Part shown: positions 16,313-23,481 of the stretch, one piece after another | Numbering within the stretch: the stretch's first letter is position 1 | Layout of the letters: every line of letters begins with the position of its first letter | Source: Pseudomonadota bacterium | Lineage (GTDB): Bacteria > Myxococcota_A > UBA9160 > SZUA-336 | NCBI GenBank assembly: GCA_021295775.1 | Contig: JAGWBS010000023.1 | Location: 1-50,340 of the forward strand | Direction: 5' to 3' | Length of the DNA stretch: 50,340 nucleotides | Made by a program: the position numbers and the translations under genes | The notes under the pieces: model-generated | Databases searched by the model: none | What the model was told of the DNA's origin: nothing | The model's input: the letters and a program-made list of their open reading frames with translations, nothing else

Positions 16313-17235
16313 GGCGGGCGAGATTCCTGCTCTGGCTCGCGGCTCTGGCCGTGGGCGCGAGCTTCTGCGTGGTCGTGATCGACCAGCGCGAGCTGGCGTT
16401 CCGCACTCTGCTGCGCAGGGCCGAACAGGAGGCCTTCGGCGTTTCGCTCAACCGGCCGATCCTCGACGAGCCCGGCCTCTACCTGCGCATCCCCTTCCTG
16501 CACCAGGTGTACCGCTACGACAAGCGCCGGCTGCGTTTCGACTCCCGGCCCCAGAGCGCGTCGACGTCCGAGAAAGAGCCGATGATCGTGGACTACTACG
16601 CGGTCTGGCGGATCGCCGACCCGCGTCTTTTCTTCGAGTCGTTCCCGGGCGGCATCGAGTACGCGGTGTCGCGGATCGACAACACCACCTACAACAAGCT
16701 GCGCAACACGCTCTCGACCTACTCCCTGTCCGACCTCCTGTCCGAGCGCCGCGAACGGATCCAGGCCGGCGTCACCCGCGCCAGCGACGAGGAGCTTTCG
16801 CAGGTCGGCATCGAGGTGCTCGACCTGCGCGTGCGCGGTCTCGACTATCCGGAGCACAATCTCGATCACGTCTACCGCCGAATGCGCACCGAACGCGAGC
16901 GCTTCGGCCTGCGGGCGCGCGCCGAGGGCACCGAGAAGAGCCGCGCGATCCGCTCCAAGGCGGACGAGGAGAGCCGGATCCTGCTGGCGGAGGCCGAGCG
17001 GCGGGCGACCCGCCTGCACGGCGAGGGCGACGCCGAGGCCGCCCGCATCTACGCCGAGGCCTACGGCAAGGATCCCGAGTTCTTCGCCTTCATGCGCAGC
17101 CTGGAGGCCTACCGCAAGGCGCTCAACTCCCAGACCACGCTGATCCTGTCGCCCGACCTGCCGTTCCTGCGCTACCTGTTCGAGGCGGAAGCACCGGAAG
17201 GCGCCGCCGCGCCGCCCGCCGAAGCTACTCCCTGA
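16309..17235 (+). CDS. hflC: HflC-like SPFH protein
   Basis: A 308-residue partner of HflK with an N-terminal membrane helix (~6-24), then VIDQRELAFRTLL and GLYLRIPFLHQVYRYDKR. It carries the HflC-type segments IVDYYAVWRIADPRLFFES and EVLDLRVRGLDYPE. A long coiled coil (~205-250) and a C-terminal LSPDLPFLRYL follow; a Pro/Ala tail ends the protein. HflKC complexes regulate FtsH, which in LapB-containing bacteria degrades LpxC. GTG 16309 overlaps the hflK stop. The last 11 bases overlap the convergent lptF/G gene. Confidence 0.92.
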   Translation: MRRARFLLWLAALAVGASFCVVVIDQRELAFRTLLRRAEQEAFGVSLNRPILDEPGLYLRIPFLHQVYRYDKRRLRFDSRPQSASTSEKEPMIVDYYAVWRIADPRLFFESFPGGIEYAVSRIDNTTYNKLRNTLSTYSLSDLLSERRERIQAGVTRASDEELSQVGIEVLDLRVRGLDYPEHNLDHVYRRMRTERERFGLRARAEGTEKSRAIRSKADEESRILLAEAERRATRLHGEGDAEAARIYAEAYGKDPEFFAFMRSLEAYRKALNSQTTLILSPDLPFLRYLFEAEAPEGAAAPPAEATP

Positions 17236-18301
17236 CGCGCCAGCAGCGCAACAGCCCCAGGCCGAGCGCGGCGCCCGCAACGCCCCAGAGCGCGACAGGC
17301 GGCTGCACCAGATGCCTCTGGCTCGCCTGGAAGGCCAGCGCCCAGGCGACCCAGTAGCCGGCCGCCCAGGCCAGCGAGAGCAGCAGGACGCGCGCCAGCG
17401 AGCCGCCGCGCTCGGAATGGCCGATCGCCAGCGGGATCGCGAACAGCACCAGAACCACCACCACCAGCGGCTCGATGACGCGGGCGTGGAAGAGCAGGGC
17501 GAAGTTCGACCGCTCGTGGACGGAGGCGGAGGGATCCCGCATCCCCCGGTACAGGTTCCGCAGGGACTGCAGACGGTTCAGCCGCTCGAGCCGCTCCAGA
17601 TCGGTTCCGGTCAGGCCCAGGTCCACGCGCAGGTCGGACGAGAGACGCTGGCCGATGCCGCCCACGTCGCGGAACTCGCGCGAGCGCAGAGCGTGGAACT
17701 CCCACACGTCGAGCTCGAGGTTGGTGGCGGTTTCCGCGTCGACCCGCTCCCGGATCTCTCCGCTGGGGTCGATCCGGAACATGGTCACGTCCGACAGAGT
17801 CCGGCTCTCCCGGTCGTAGGCGCCGGCCGAGAAAACCGACCCCGCGCGCGCGTGCCAGAAGCGGTCCGCCAGCTTGCGCGGCCGGCGGGTGGCCTCCTCG
17901 TCCTGTTGCTCCACCGCCCGCTCGAGGGCGATCTGGGCGGGAATGGAGATCCGGTCCTGGAAGACCCCCAGCGCGACCGCCACCGCCAGGCTTCCGAGCA
18001 CCAGCGGCGCCAGCGCGCGGCGCAGCGGAATTCCGCCGGCGCGGATCGCGACCAGCTCCTGGCCTCTCGCGGCCCGCGTGAGCGTCCAGGCCGCGCCCAC
18101 CAGGCAGGCGATCGGCACGCTGTAGGAGACGACCTCCAGGGAGCTGAGCAGGATCCGCTGGGCGCCGAAAGTCCAGCTGCGGCCCAGGTCGTCCAGGTGG
18201 CGCAGACTGTCCCCGGCCAGCCAGGTGACCAGCAGGGCGAGCAGCACGGCGAGCGAGCTGACCCCAAAGTCGGCCAGCAGATAGCGGGAGAGGAGCCGCA
18301 C
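17225..18301 (-). CDS. LPS export ABC transporter permease, LptF/LptG family
   Basis: A 358-residue permease with an N-terminal RLLSRYLLADFGVSSLAV helix typical of YjgP/YjgQ proteins and six membrane helices in a 3+3 arrangement. A periplasmic beta-jellyroll-like domain (~140-260) lies between helices 3 and 4. LptF and LptG with LptB2 extract LPS from the inner membrane and pass it to LptC-A-D; the lptD gene lies at 32.3 kb. Only one permease is visible, so F and G cannot be separated. The start is GTG 18301; the huge open frame upstream is antisense to ribF-aroK. No Shine-Dalgarno is evident. Confidence 0.88.
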   Translation of the reverse strand: MRLLSRYLLADFGVSSLAVLLALLVTWLAGDSLRHLDDLGRSWTFGAQRILLSSLEVVSYSVPIACLVGAAWTLTRAARGQELVAIRAGGIPLRRALAPLVLGSLAVAVALGVFQDRISIPAQIALERAVEQQDEEATRRPRKLADRFWHARAGSVFSAGAYDRESRTLSDVTMFRIDPSGEIRERVDAETATNLELDVWEFHALRSREFRDVGGIGQRLSSDLRVDLGLTGTDLERLERLNRLQSLRNLYRGMRDPSASVHERSNFALLFHARVIEPLVVVVLVLFAIPLAIGHSERGGSLARVLLLSLAWAAGYWVAWALAFQASQRHLVQPPVALWGVAGAALGLGLLRCWRVRE

Positions 18302-18373
18302 GGCGGGAGGATAGACGCGCGCCCGGCCGTTGCAACGCCCGGGCGAAGGCACTAAAAAAGGGGCCGCCTGCGG

Positions 18374-19318
18374 GTGTACGAGGGCAGTGCTGCCGTGGGT
18401 GGCGACCTCCGGGGCAGTGTCCTGACGGTCGGCAACTTCGATGGACTGCACCGGGGCCACCGGGCTCTGATCGACACCGTGCTGGAGACCGCCCGCGCCC
18501 GCGGCGCGAAGTCCGCGCTGTACACCTTCGACCCGCATCCCCGGCGCGTGCTCTCGCCCGAGAGCGCTCCGCCGCCGATGCTGAACTGGGAGCGGCTCTG
18601 TGCCGAGCTCGAGGCGAGCGGGCTGGACGCGGTCGTGCGCGAGCGTTTCACGCACGAGTTCGCCCGGCAGTCTCCGGACTCGTTCCTGCGCGAGGTGCTG
18701 ATGGCGCGGATCGGGCCCTCCGACATCCTGGTGGGCCGGGACTTCCATTTCGGACGCGGCCGCTCCGGGTCCGGCGAGCTGTTGGCACGGCTCGGCTCGG
18801 AGATCGGCCTGCGCGTCACGGTCATCGGGCAGGTGCGCGTGGACGGGGAGGACGTGTCCAGCACGGCGATCCGCACGGCCCTGGATGCGGGTGACGTTCT
18901 GCGCGCCTCCAAGGCGCTGGGCAGGGTCTACGAACTCTGGGGACGAGTCGAGGCCGGCGACCGCCGCGGCCGGGAACTCGGCTTCGCCACCGCCAATCTC
19001 GAAACCCCCGACGAGCTGATCCCGGCGCACGGCGTCTACGCGACGCGGGTGCGGCGGCTCGGGGACGGAAACTCCAGCGGTCCCGAGTGGCCCGGGGTGA
19101 CCAACGTGGGCACCCGGCCGACCTTCGAACCCGGGCGCGTGCTGGTCGAAACGCATCTGATCGATTTCCAGGGCGATCTCTACGGCGAGCGGATCGCGGT
19201 GGCCTTCCTGGACCGGATCCGCCCCGAACGGCGCTTCTCCGGACCCGACGAGCTGAAGCGGCAGATCGCCCGGGACGTCGCCCGCGCCCGCGAGATCCAC
19301 GCGGCGTTCTCCGACTGA
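18374..19318 (+). CDS. ribF: Bifunctional riboflavin kinase/FAD synthetase RibF
   Basis: A 314-residue enzyme making FMN and FAD. The N-terminal FAD synthetase domain (~1-180) has VLTVGNFDGLHRGHRALI, TFDPHPRRVL, VGRDFHFGRGRSG and SSTAIR. The C-terminal riboflavin kinase domain (~185-310) has RRGRELGFATANL, where the usual PTAN reads ATAN, and GVTNVGTRPTF. GTG 18374 gives an N-terminus slightly longer than the catalytic core. The ATAN variant keeps the Thr and Asn that bind Mg-ATP. It is divergent from the LptF/G gene. Confidence 0.94.
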   Translation: MYEGSAAVGGDLRGSVLTVGNFDGLHRGHRALIDTVLETARARGAKSALYTFDPHPRRVLSPESAPPPMLNWERLCAELEASGLDAVVRERFTHEFARQSPDSFLREVLMARIGPSDILVGRDFHFGRGRSGSGELLARLGSEIGLRVTVIGQVRVDGEDVSSTAIRTALDAGDVLRASKALGRVYELWGRVEAGDRRGRELGFATANLETPDELIPAHGVYATRVRRLGDGNSSGPEWPGVTNVGTRPTFEPGRVLVETHLIDFQGDLYGERIAVAFLDRIRPERRFSGPDELKRQIARDVARAREIHAAFSD

Positions 19319-19352
19319 TTTCGCGGCCAGGATCGAGCGCCGCCCCGCCTCC

Positions 19353-19361
19353 TGGTACCTT
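19353..19361 (+). promoter_or_regulatory. Extended -10 element placed for a leaderless aroK mRNA
   Basis: TGG followed by TACCTT (19356-19361) lies 8 bases before aroK ATG 19370, so transcription would start at or next to the start codon. No Shine-Dalgarno is present in this gap, and no -35 hexamer is seen. Confidence 0.4.
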
Positions 19362-19369
19362 CGGTCTCG

Positions 19370-19909
19370 ATGGGGGCCGAACAGAGCGAGCGGAGCATTC
19401 TGCTGTGCGGCCTGATGGGCGCCGGCAAGACGCGGGTCGGCCGGGAGCTGGCGGACCGGCTCGGCTGGGAGTTCGTCGACACCGACGAGCGCGTCGAATC
19501 GACCGCCGGCATGAGCGTGGCGCGGATCTTCGATCGCGACGGCGAGCCGGAGTTCCGGCGACTCGAGCGGGAGGCGCTGGAGGGACTCCCCGACCGGCGT
19601 TGCGTGGTCTCGCTGGGCGGAGGCGCGATCGCCGCGCCGGCCGCCCGCGAGATCGTCCGTCGCAAAGGTCGCTTGGTGTGGCTCTACGCGACGCCCGTGC
19701 AACTGGCCCGGCGCCTGGCGGACGACGACCAGCGGCCGCTGCTCGCGGGGCTCGATTTCGCCGCACGGGTCGCGCGCCTGGAAGAGCTGCTGGCCGAACG
19801 ACGTTCGGCCTACGCCGAGGCCTCGCTGCGCGTGCCCACCGGCAGCGCCGACGTCGAGGCCGTCTGCGACGCGCTGCTCGCGGGACTCGAGCGGACGGCG
19901 CGGGGATGA
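19370..19909 (+). CDS. aroK: Shikimate kinase
   Basis: A 179-residue P-loop kinase that phosphorylates shikimate. The Walker A is GLMGAGKTRVGRELA (~14-28), the shikimate-binding Asp is in DTDERVE, and SLGGGAIAAP (~81-90) is the glycine-rich Walker B region. The lid carries basic residues around DDQRPLL. Length is typical. It is separated from ribF by 51 bases and followed by aroQ, so shikimate-pathway genes are grouped ahead of the more distant trp/phe/tyr block. There is no ribosome-binding site (see the upstream -10 element). Confidence 0.94.
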   Translation: MGAEQSERSILLCGLMGAGKTRVGRELADRLGWEFVDTDERVESTAGMSVARIFDRDGEPEFRRLEREALEGLPDRRCVVSLGGGAIAAPAAREIVRRKGRLVWLYATPVQLARRLADDDQRPLLAGLDFAARVARLEELLAERRSAYAEASLRVPTGSADVEAVCDALLAGLERTARG

Positions 19910-19956
19910 GGCCTCCCGCCGTCCCCGCGCGCACTGCGCCCGACCCGCCGGTCCAG

Positions 19957-19962
19957 TAGACT
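19957..19962 (+). promoter_or_regulatory. -10-like box placed for a leaderless aroQ mRNA
   Basis: TAGACT ends 7 bases before aroQ ATG 19970. No Shine-Dalgarno and no obvious -35 are seen. The arrangement repeats that of aroK, pheA, folP and the HAD gene. Confidence 0.35.
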
Positions 19963-19969
19963 TCGCGCC

Positions 19970-20401
19970 ATGCGCATCCTGGTCCTGCACGGACCGAACC
20001 TCAACGCCCTGGGCCAGCGCGAGCCCGAGGTCTACGGCTCGACCACCCTGGCGGAGATCGACGCGCGCCTCGCCGAAGTAGCGCGCGAGCACTCGATCGA
20101 GCTGGAAACGTTCCAGTCCAACCACGAAGGCGCCCTGATCGACCGCCTCCAGGCCGCGGCTTCGAAATGCGACGGCTTTGTGATCAACCCGGGCGGACTC
20201 ACGCACACCAGTGTCGCGCTGCGCGACGCGCTGGCCGGGGCGGCCCTGCCGGCCATCGAAGTGCATCTGTCGAACGTCTACGCGCGCGAGTCCTTCCGCC
20301 ACCGGTCCCTGGTCGCGCCGGTCTGCGTGGGCCAGATCTCGGGCCTCGGCCCGCTGGGCTACGAGCTGGCCCTGCTCGCCCTGCTCGCCCACCTGCGCTA
20401 G
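19970..20401 (+). CDS. aroQ: 3-dehydroquinate dehydratase, type II
   Basis: A 143-residue dodecameric-type dehydratase converting 3-dehydroquinate to 3-dehydroshikimate. The N-terminus is [20 protein letters not shown], with the catalytic Tyr in the flexible loop. [29 protein letters not shown] (catalytic His) and [17 protein letters not shown] complete the signature. The family usually has NPGAYTH; here Ala-Tyr is Gly-Leu. Length is normal. Its TAG is immediately followed by the ATG of the next gene. Confidence 0.95.
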   Translation: MRILVLHGPNLNALGQREPEVYGSTTLAEIDARLAEVAREHSIELETFQSNHEGALIDRLQAAASKCDGFVINPGGLTHTSVALRDALAGAALPAIEVHLSNVYARESFRHRSLVAPVCVGQISGLGPLGYELALLALLAHLR

Positions 20402-21199
20402 ATGGCGCGGGCCGCGTGGCGGCTGCTGCTGGATCCGCCGCGGCCGGCCGGATTCAACATGGCGGTCGACGAGGCCCTGCTGGAATGCGCGCCCTCCGGC
20501 CCGCCGACGTTGCGCCTCTACGCCTGGGAGAAGCCGTCCGTGAGTCTGGGGTACCGGCAGAGCGCTCCCGATTGGCTGCGGCGCTGCGCGTCCGCCGGCG
20601 TCGAGGCCGTGCGGCGCGTCAGCGGTGGCGGCACGGTGGTGCATGCCGGAGACCTGACCTATGCGATCAGCGCGAGCGCGTGCAGCGGCGCTCTGCCGGC
20701 CGATCTGGGGGGCAGCTACGCCTGGATCCGCGACGCCCTGCTCGACGGACTTCTCAGCGCGGGCCTGCGGGCGGACCGGAGTCCGGGGCGGCCCGGGGCG
20801 GAGCTGGAAGATCTCTGCTTCGCCTCCTCGACCGGCTACGAACTCGAACTCGAAGGACGCAAGCTGGTCGGCAGCGCGCAGCGGCGGACCGCCTGGGGGC
20901 TCCTGCAGCACGGCTCGATTCGCCTGAGCGACGACGCCTGGGTGTATCGGGACGTTCTGGGTCTTCCCGCGCCCCCGCCGCCCCGGCTGCCCGAGCTGGA
21001 CCGGACTCGCCTGGCGGCCGCGTTCACGGCGAGCTTCGCGCGGGCGGCGGGCGCGCCGCTGCGGCCCGGACGGCTGAGCGCCGGCGAGCTTCGCGCGGTT
21101 CGCGGGCGCCTTTCCGCCCGGCAGGCGGATCCGCTGGCCGTGGCGCCGCTGGTCCCCGATCGCCGCTCCGGGGCCGCGGGCGCTCTCGCCCAACACTGA
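20402..21199 (+). CDS. Lipoate-protein ligase A / octanoyltransferase family protein
   Basis: A 265-residue BPL/LplA-fold protein. It has the N-terminal FNMAVDEALLE, LGYRQSAPDWL, the signature RRVSGGGTVVHAGDLTYAI for the lipoyl-adenylate or octanoyl site, and a KLVGSAQRR lysine motif that binds the acyl carboxylate. Such enzymes attach lipoate or octanoate to 2-oxo acid dehydrogenases and GcvH. Length and the single catalytic domain resemble LipM-type octanoyltransferases as much as LplA. The start codon abuts the aroQ stop, indicating co-transcription. The Cys expected in LipM (near ARPTGGRAV) was not identified with confidence. Confidence 0.85.
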   Translation: MARAAWRLLLDPPRPAGFNMAVDEALLECAPSGPPTLRLYAWEKPSVSLGYRQSAPDWLRRCASAGVEAVRRVSGGGTVVHAGDLTYAISASACSGALPADLGGSYAWIRDALLDGLLSAGLRADRSPGRPGAELEDLCFASSTGYELELEGRKLVGSAQRRTAWGLLQHGSIRLSDDAWVYRDVLGLPAPPPPRLPELDRTRLAAAFTASFARAAGAPLRPGRLSAGELRAVRGRLSARQADPLAVAPLVPDRRSGAAGALAQH

Positions 21200-21238
21200 C
21201 CGGCGTTCCGTCCGCGCAGCGGCCGGCAGAGGGCCGGC

Positions 21239-21244
21239 TATAAT
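21239..21244 (+). promoter_or_regulatory. Consensus -10 (TATAAT) upstream of the ArsC selenoprotein gene
   Basis: A perfect TATAAT lies 22 bases before ATG 21267, giving a leader of about 16 bases that includes GGAAGGGGG. The -35 region 17 bases upstream (GCAGCG) does not match consensus, so an activator or GC-rich-genome tolerance would be needed. Confidence 0.45.
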
Positions 21245-21266
21245 CGATTCCCGGAAGGGGGTACCG

Positions 21267-21620
21267 ATGGAGCGACTGCTCTTCTACCACAACCCCGGCT
21301 GAGGCCAGTCGCGCGGCGTGCTGGAGATCCTGCGCGAGCGCAGCGTCGAGTTCGACGTCATCGAATACCTCGAGCACCTGCCCAGCCGGGAGGACTTGGA
21401 GCGCTTCCTGGAGCTGCTGCCGAACCCGCCCGAGGAACTGGTCCGCAAGGACAAGCATTTCAAGGAGCTCGGCCTGAACGCGGACGACTACACCACGGTC
21501 GAAAGCGTGATCGAAGTGCTGCTCGCCCATCCCAGGCTGATGCAGCGGCCCGTGATCATCCGCGGTCAGCGCGCCGTGCTCGCACGGCCCTCGGACAAGG
21601 TGATCGAGCTGCTCGACTGA
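21267..21620 (+). CDS. arsC: ArsC-family thiol/selenol reductase with selenocysteine at the catalytic position
   Basis: A 117-residue ArsC-family protein read through an in-frame TGA at 21300-21302. The frame before the TGA reads MERLLFYHNPG and after it GQSRGVLEIL. TGA sits at codon 12, exactly where E. coli plasmid ArsC has catalytic Cys12 (YHNPACGTSR). Counting Sec as residue 12, Arg60 (LVRK), Arg94 (QRPV) and Arg107 (ARPS) fall on the same numbers as the three arsenate-binding arginines of that enzyme. Length and C-terminus (RPSDKVIELLD) are complete, so this is not a decayed gene. ArsC reduces arsenate with glutaredoxin; the actual substrate here could differ. GGAAGGGGG precedes the ATG. 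Conventional gene callers would start at GTG 21318 and lose the active site. Confidence 0.88.
21303..21335 (+). promoter_or_regulatory. Candidate bacterial SECIS element for the ArsC UGA
   Basis: Two competing hairpins lie just after the UGA. One pairs 21305-21312 with 21316-21324 (CCAG/CTGG base, one bulged U at 21319). The other pairs 21316-21320 with 21331-21335, has a CU bulge (21321-21322), then GG/CC closing the loop AGAU at 21325-21328, 23 bases from UGA. The second better fits the SelB-binding geometry (bulged U and apical loop ~16-37 bases after UGA). Confidence 0.5.
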
Positions 21621-21699
21621 TCGGCCGCCGCTTCGGAGAGCCGCTTTTTCGGACTCCGGAGCTTGACGTTACGTCAGGGTGTCTACCCTGGCGGGAGCG

Positions 21700-21954
21700 A
21701 TGCTCGAACACACTCGACGCTGTCGGCACTGCGCCCACCCGGCCGTCCATCACGCGGGGGCCTTCGGCTGCCTGTTCCCCGATTGCGGCTGTGGACACGC
21801 GAACGCCCCGGCGGCGGAGCTGACCCGGGCCGCGTCGGAAGGCGGCGACGGCTGGGAGCTGTTCGGAGCCCCGATCGGGCTCCTCCCCGCCGAGCCCCGT
21901 TTCGAGCGCGACTCCGGGCGCCCGCGCGGGCCGCTCCCGGCGCCGCGGCGCTGA
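21700..21954 (+). CDS. Small Cys/His-rich protein between two selenoprotein genes
   Basis: An 84-residue protein beginning MLEHTRRCRHCAHPAVHHAG and continuing GCLFPDCGCGHANAP. The pattern C-x2-C, a His cluster, then C-x4-C-x-C suggests a small zinc-binding or redox domain in the first 40 residues; the rest is low-complexity, Pro/Arg-rich and probably disordered. ATG 21700 is preferred over GTG 21679 because GGGAG lies 5 bases upstream. I do not recognise a family. It lies on the same strand, and in the same frame phase, as the selenoprotein genes on either side, so a metal or thiol function linked to them is plausible but inferred. Confidence 0.55.
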   Translation: MLEHTRRCRHCAHPAVHHAGAFGCLFPDCGCGHANAPAAELTRAASEGGDGWELFGAPIGLLPAEPRFERDSGRPRGPLPAPRR

Positions 21955-22065
21955 TCGTCCGGCGGGCCCGTACCGACGCCCGGCTCCCGCGGGGACCTCG
22001 TCTCCGCCCGAGCGGCGCGATCCGGGCGGCCGGCCGGGACGCGGCTCCCGCCCGGCTCCGTGGTC

Positions 22066-22071
22066 TACAAT
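22066..22071 (+). promoter_or_regulatory. -10-like box (TACAAT) upstream of the AhpD-like selenoprotein gene
   Basis: TACAAT matches five of six consensus bases and lies 21 bases before ATG 22093, with GAAGGAG between. Spacing mirrors that of the ArsC selenoprotein gene. No clear -35 is present. Confidence 0.4.
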
Positions 22072-22092
22072 CGGCCGCGCGAAGGAGAACTC

Positions 22093-22614
22093 ATGGCGCG
22101 TATCGACCTGGTTCCCGGCGACAGCGAGGAGACCGAGCGACTTTTCCGCTGGGCTCCGCACGTGAGCGGCCCCGCCTCGGCGCTCTCCTGGGCGGTCTAC
22201 GACAAGAGTCGGCTGCCCGTACGCCTGCGCGAACTGATGCGCATGCGCATCGCGCAGATCAACCAGTGTCACGTCTGACTGGACACCCGGGCCGCGCAGT
22301 TGGCGCGCCACGGTCTGTCCGAGGAGCTGTACGCGAACGTTTCCAACTGGGCGGACCATCCCGGCTTCAGTGACGCCGAGCGGATCGCGATTGAGTACAC
22401 CGAGAAGTTCGCCGTCGATCACACCGCGCTCGACGACGCCTTCTTCGCGCGCATGCGAGAGCACTTCGACTCGGAGGAGATCCTCGAGATCTCGGTCTGC
22501 GTGGGCACCTGGCTGATGATGGGCCGGATCGTGATGGTGACGGACGTCGCCGTGTCGTGCCCGCTGGAGCTGTCGCTCGACCCGCCCGGCTCGGACCGGG
22601 ACACGGACGCGTGA
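22093..22614 (+). CDS. AhpD-like (carboxymuconolactone decarboxylase family) selenoprotein with CxxU motif
   Basis: A 173-residue AhpD-fold protein read through an in-frame TGA at 22276-22278. The first part ends RELMRMRIAQINQCHV and the second begins LDTRAAQLARHG, so the normal CxxC redox pair of this family becomes Cys59-His-Val-Sec62. The helix before it (ELMxMRIAQIN) and the downstream ERIAIEYTEKFA and CVGTWLMMGRIVM helices are all intact, so the reading is one protein and not two fragments. AhpD-fold proteins are alkylhydroperoxidase or disulfide reductants. The ATG has GAAGGAG 6 bases upstream. The 3' end overlaps the SDR gene by GTGA, implying co-translation. Confidence 0.88.
22281..22320 (+). 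promoter_or_regulatory. Candidate bacterial SECIS element for the AhpD-like UGA
   Basis: A long stem-loop begins two bases after the UGA. GGACA (22281-22285) pairs with TGTCC (22316-22320), CCG (22287-22289) with CGG (22311-22313), then GG and CGCGC pair with GCGCG and CC around a bulged C at 22292. The apical loop AGUUG (22298-22302) contains the GU found in known bacterial SECIS loops and lies 20 bases from the UGA. Confidence 0.65.
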
Positions 22615-23474
22615 CGGAACTGGCGGGACGAGTTGCGGTGGTCACCGGTGCCGCGAGCGGCATCGGACTGGCGCTGGCGGAGCGCTTCGCCCGCGCCGGC
22701 CTGCGCGTGGCGCTCGCCGACGTCGAGGAGGGCGCCCTGCGGCGGGCCGGGGAGCGGCTCTCCTCGACCGGCGCCGAGGTGCTCTGCGTGACCACGGACG
22801 TGAGCGAGGCCTCGCAGATGGACCGCCTCGCCGAGCGCGTTGCGGACGAGTTCGGAGCGGCGCACCTGGTCTGCCTCAACGCCGGCGTGTCCGGCGGCGG
22901 CGGACCGATCGAGACCCTGACCGCCGAGGACTGGGACTGGGCGCTGCAGGTCAATCTCTGGGGCGTGATTCACGGCCTGCGCGTCTTTCTCGGCGAGCTG
23001 AAGGCCCGCGACGAGGGCCACGTGGTTCTGACCTCGTCGATCGCGGGACTCGCCTGCTTCCCCGGCGCCGGTCCCTACCACGCCAGCAAGCACGCCGTGG
23101 CGGCGATCGCCGAGACCCTGTTCCACGAGCTGGCCGCCGCCGGCTCGAACGTGGGCGTGAGCTGCCTGTGTCCGGGCCTGGTGGACACCCGCTTCCCCGA
23201 GTCCGACCGCAACCGGCCGGACCGTCTCCGCAATCCGGACGGTGACGCGCCGGGGAGCGAGGGCGAGGACAGCGCCCGACGGGCCGCCCCCGAGATCTTC
23301 CGGCGGGGCGCCTCTCCCGAGCACGTGGCGGAGTGCGTGTTCGAGGCGGTCTCCCGGCGGCGCTTCTGGGTCTACACCGACGAGATGCACGCCGAACTGC
23401 TGCGCGCCCGCCACCGCGCGATCGAGAACGCCGGGGACCCGCCCACGGAATTCGGCGCGCTCGACGGCTACTGA
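22611..23474 (+). CDS. Short-chain dehydrogenase/reductase
   Basis: A 287-residue classical SDR. The cofactor loop is VVTGAASGIGLALA (~11-24) and VALADVEEG at the second strand has the Asp that suggests NAD over NADP. LNAGVSGGG and the catalytic Ser in LTSSIAGLA precede the Y-x3-K pair in YHASKHAV. The C-terminal half has CPGLVDTRF and a variable, acidic loop (~205-225). These oxidise or reduce alcohols, ketones or fatty-acid-like substrates. GTG 22611 overlaps the AhpD-like selenoprotein stop, so it belongs to the same redox unit. The substrate is unknown. Confidence 0.9.
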   Translation: MTELAGRVAVVTGAASGIGLALAERFARAGLRVALADVEEGALRRAGERLSSTGAEVLCVTTDVSEASQMDRLAERVADEFGAAHLVCLNAGVSGGGGPIETLTAEDWDWALQVNLWGVIHGLRVFLGELKARDEGHVVLTSSIAGLACFPGAGPYHASKHAVAAIAETLFHELAAAGSNVGVSCLCPGLVDTRFPESDRNRPDRLRNPDGDAPGSEGEDSARRAAPEIFRRGASPEHVAECVFEAVSRRRFWVYTDEMHAELLRARHRAIENAGDPPTEFGALDGY

Positions 23475-23481
23475 CCGGAGA

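Noticed and set aside
17225..21196. A 1323-codon open frame on the minus strand
   Set aside because: Only the last 358 codons (from GTG 18301) look like a protein, an LptF/G permease. The rest is antisense to ribF, aroK, aroQ and the ligase gene, and is a product of high GC content.
21952..21954. A third selenocysteine codon: the TGA ending the Cys/His-rich gene
   Set aside because: Sequence after this TGA has no conserved look and no Cys-family context, and it would simply run towards the next gene. It is treated as a normal stop.
22276..22278. Reading the AhpD-like TGA as a pseudogene-forming nonsense mutation
   Set aside because: The TGA sits exactly at the second redox Cys, both sides are intact, a SECIS-like hairpin follows, and a second gene nearby shows the same pattern.
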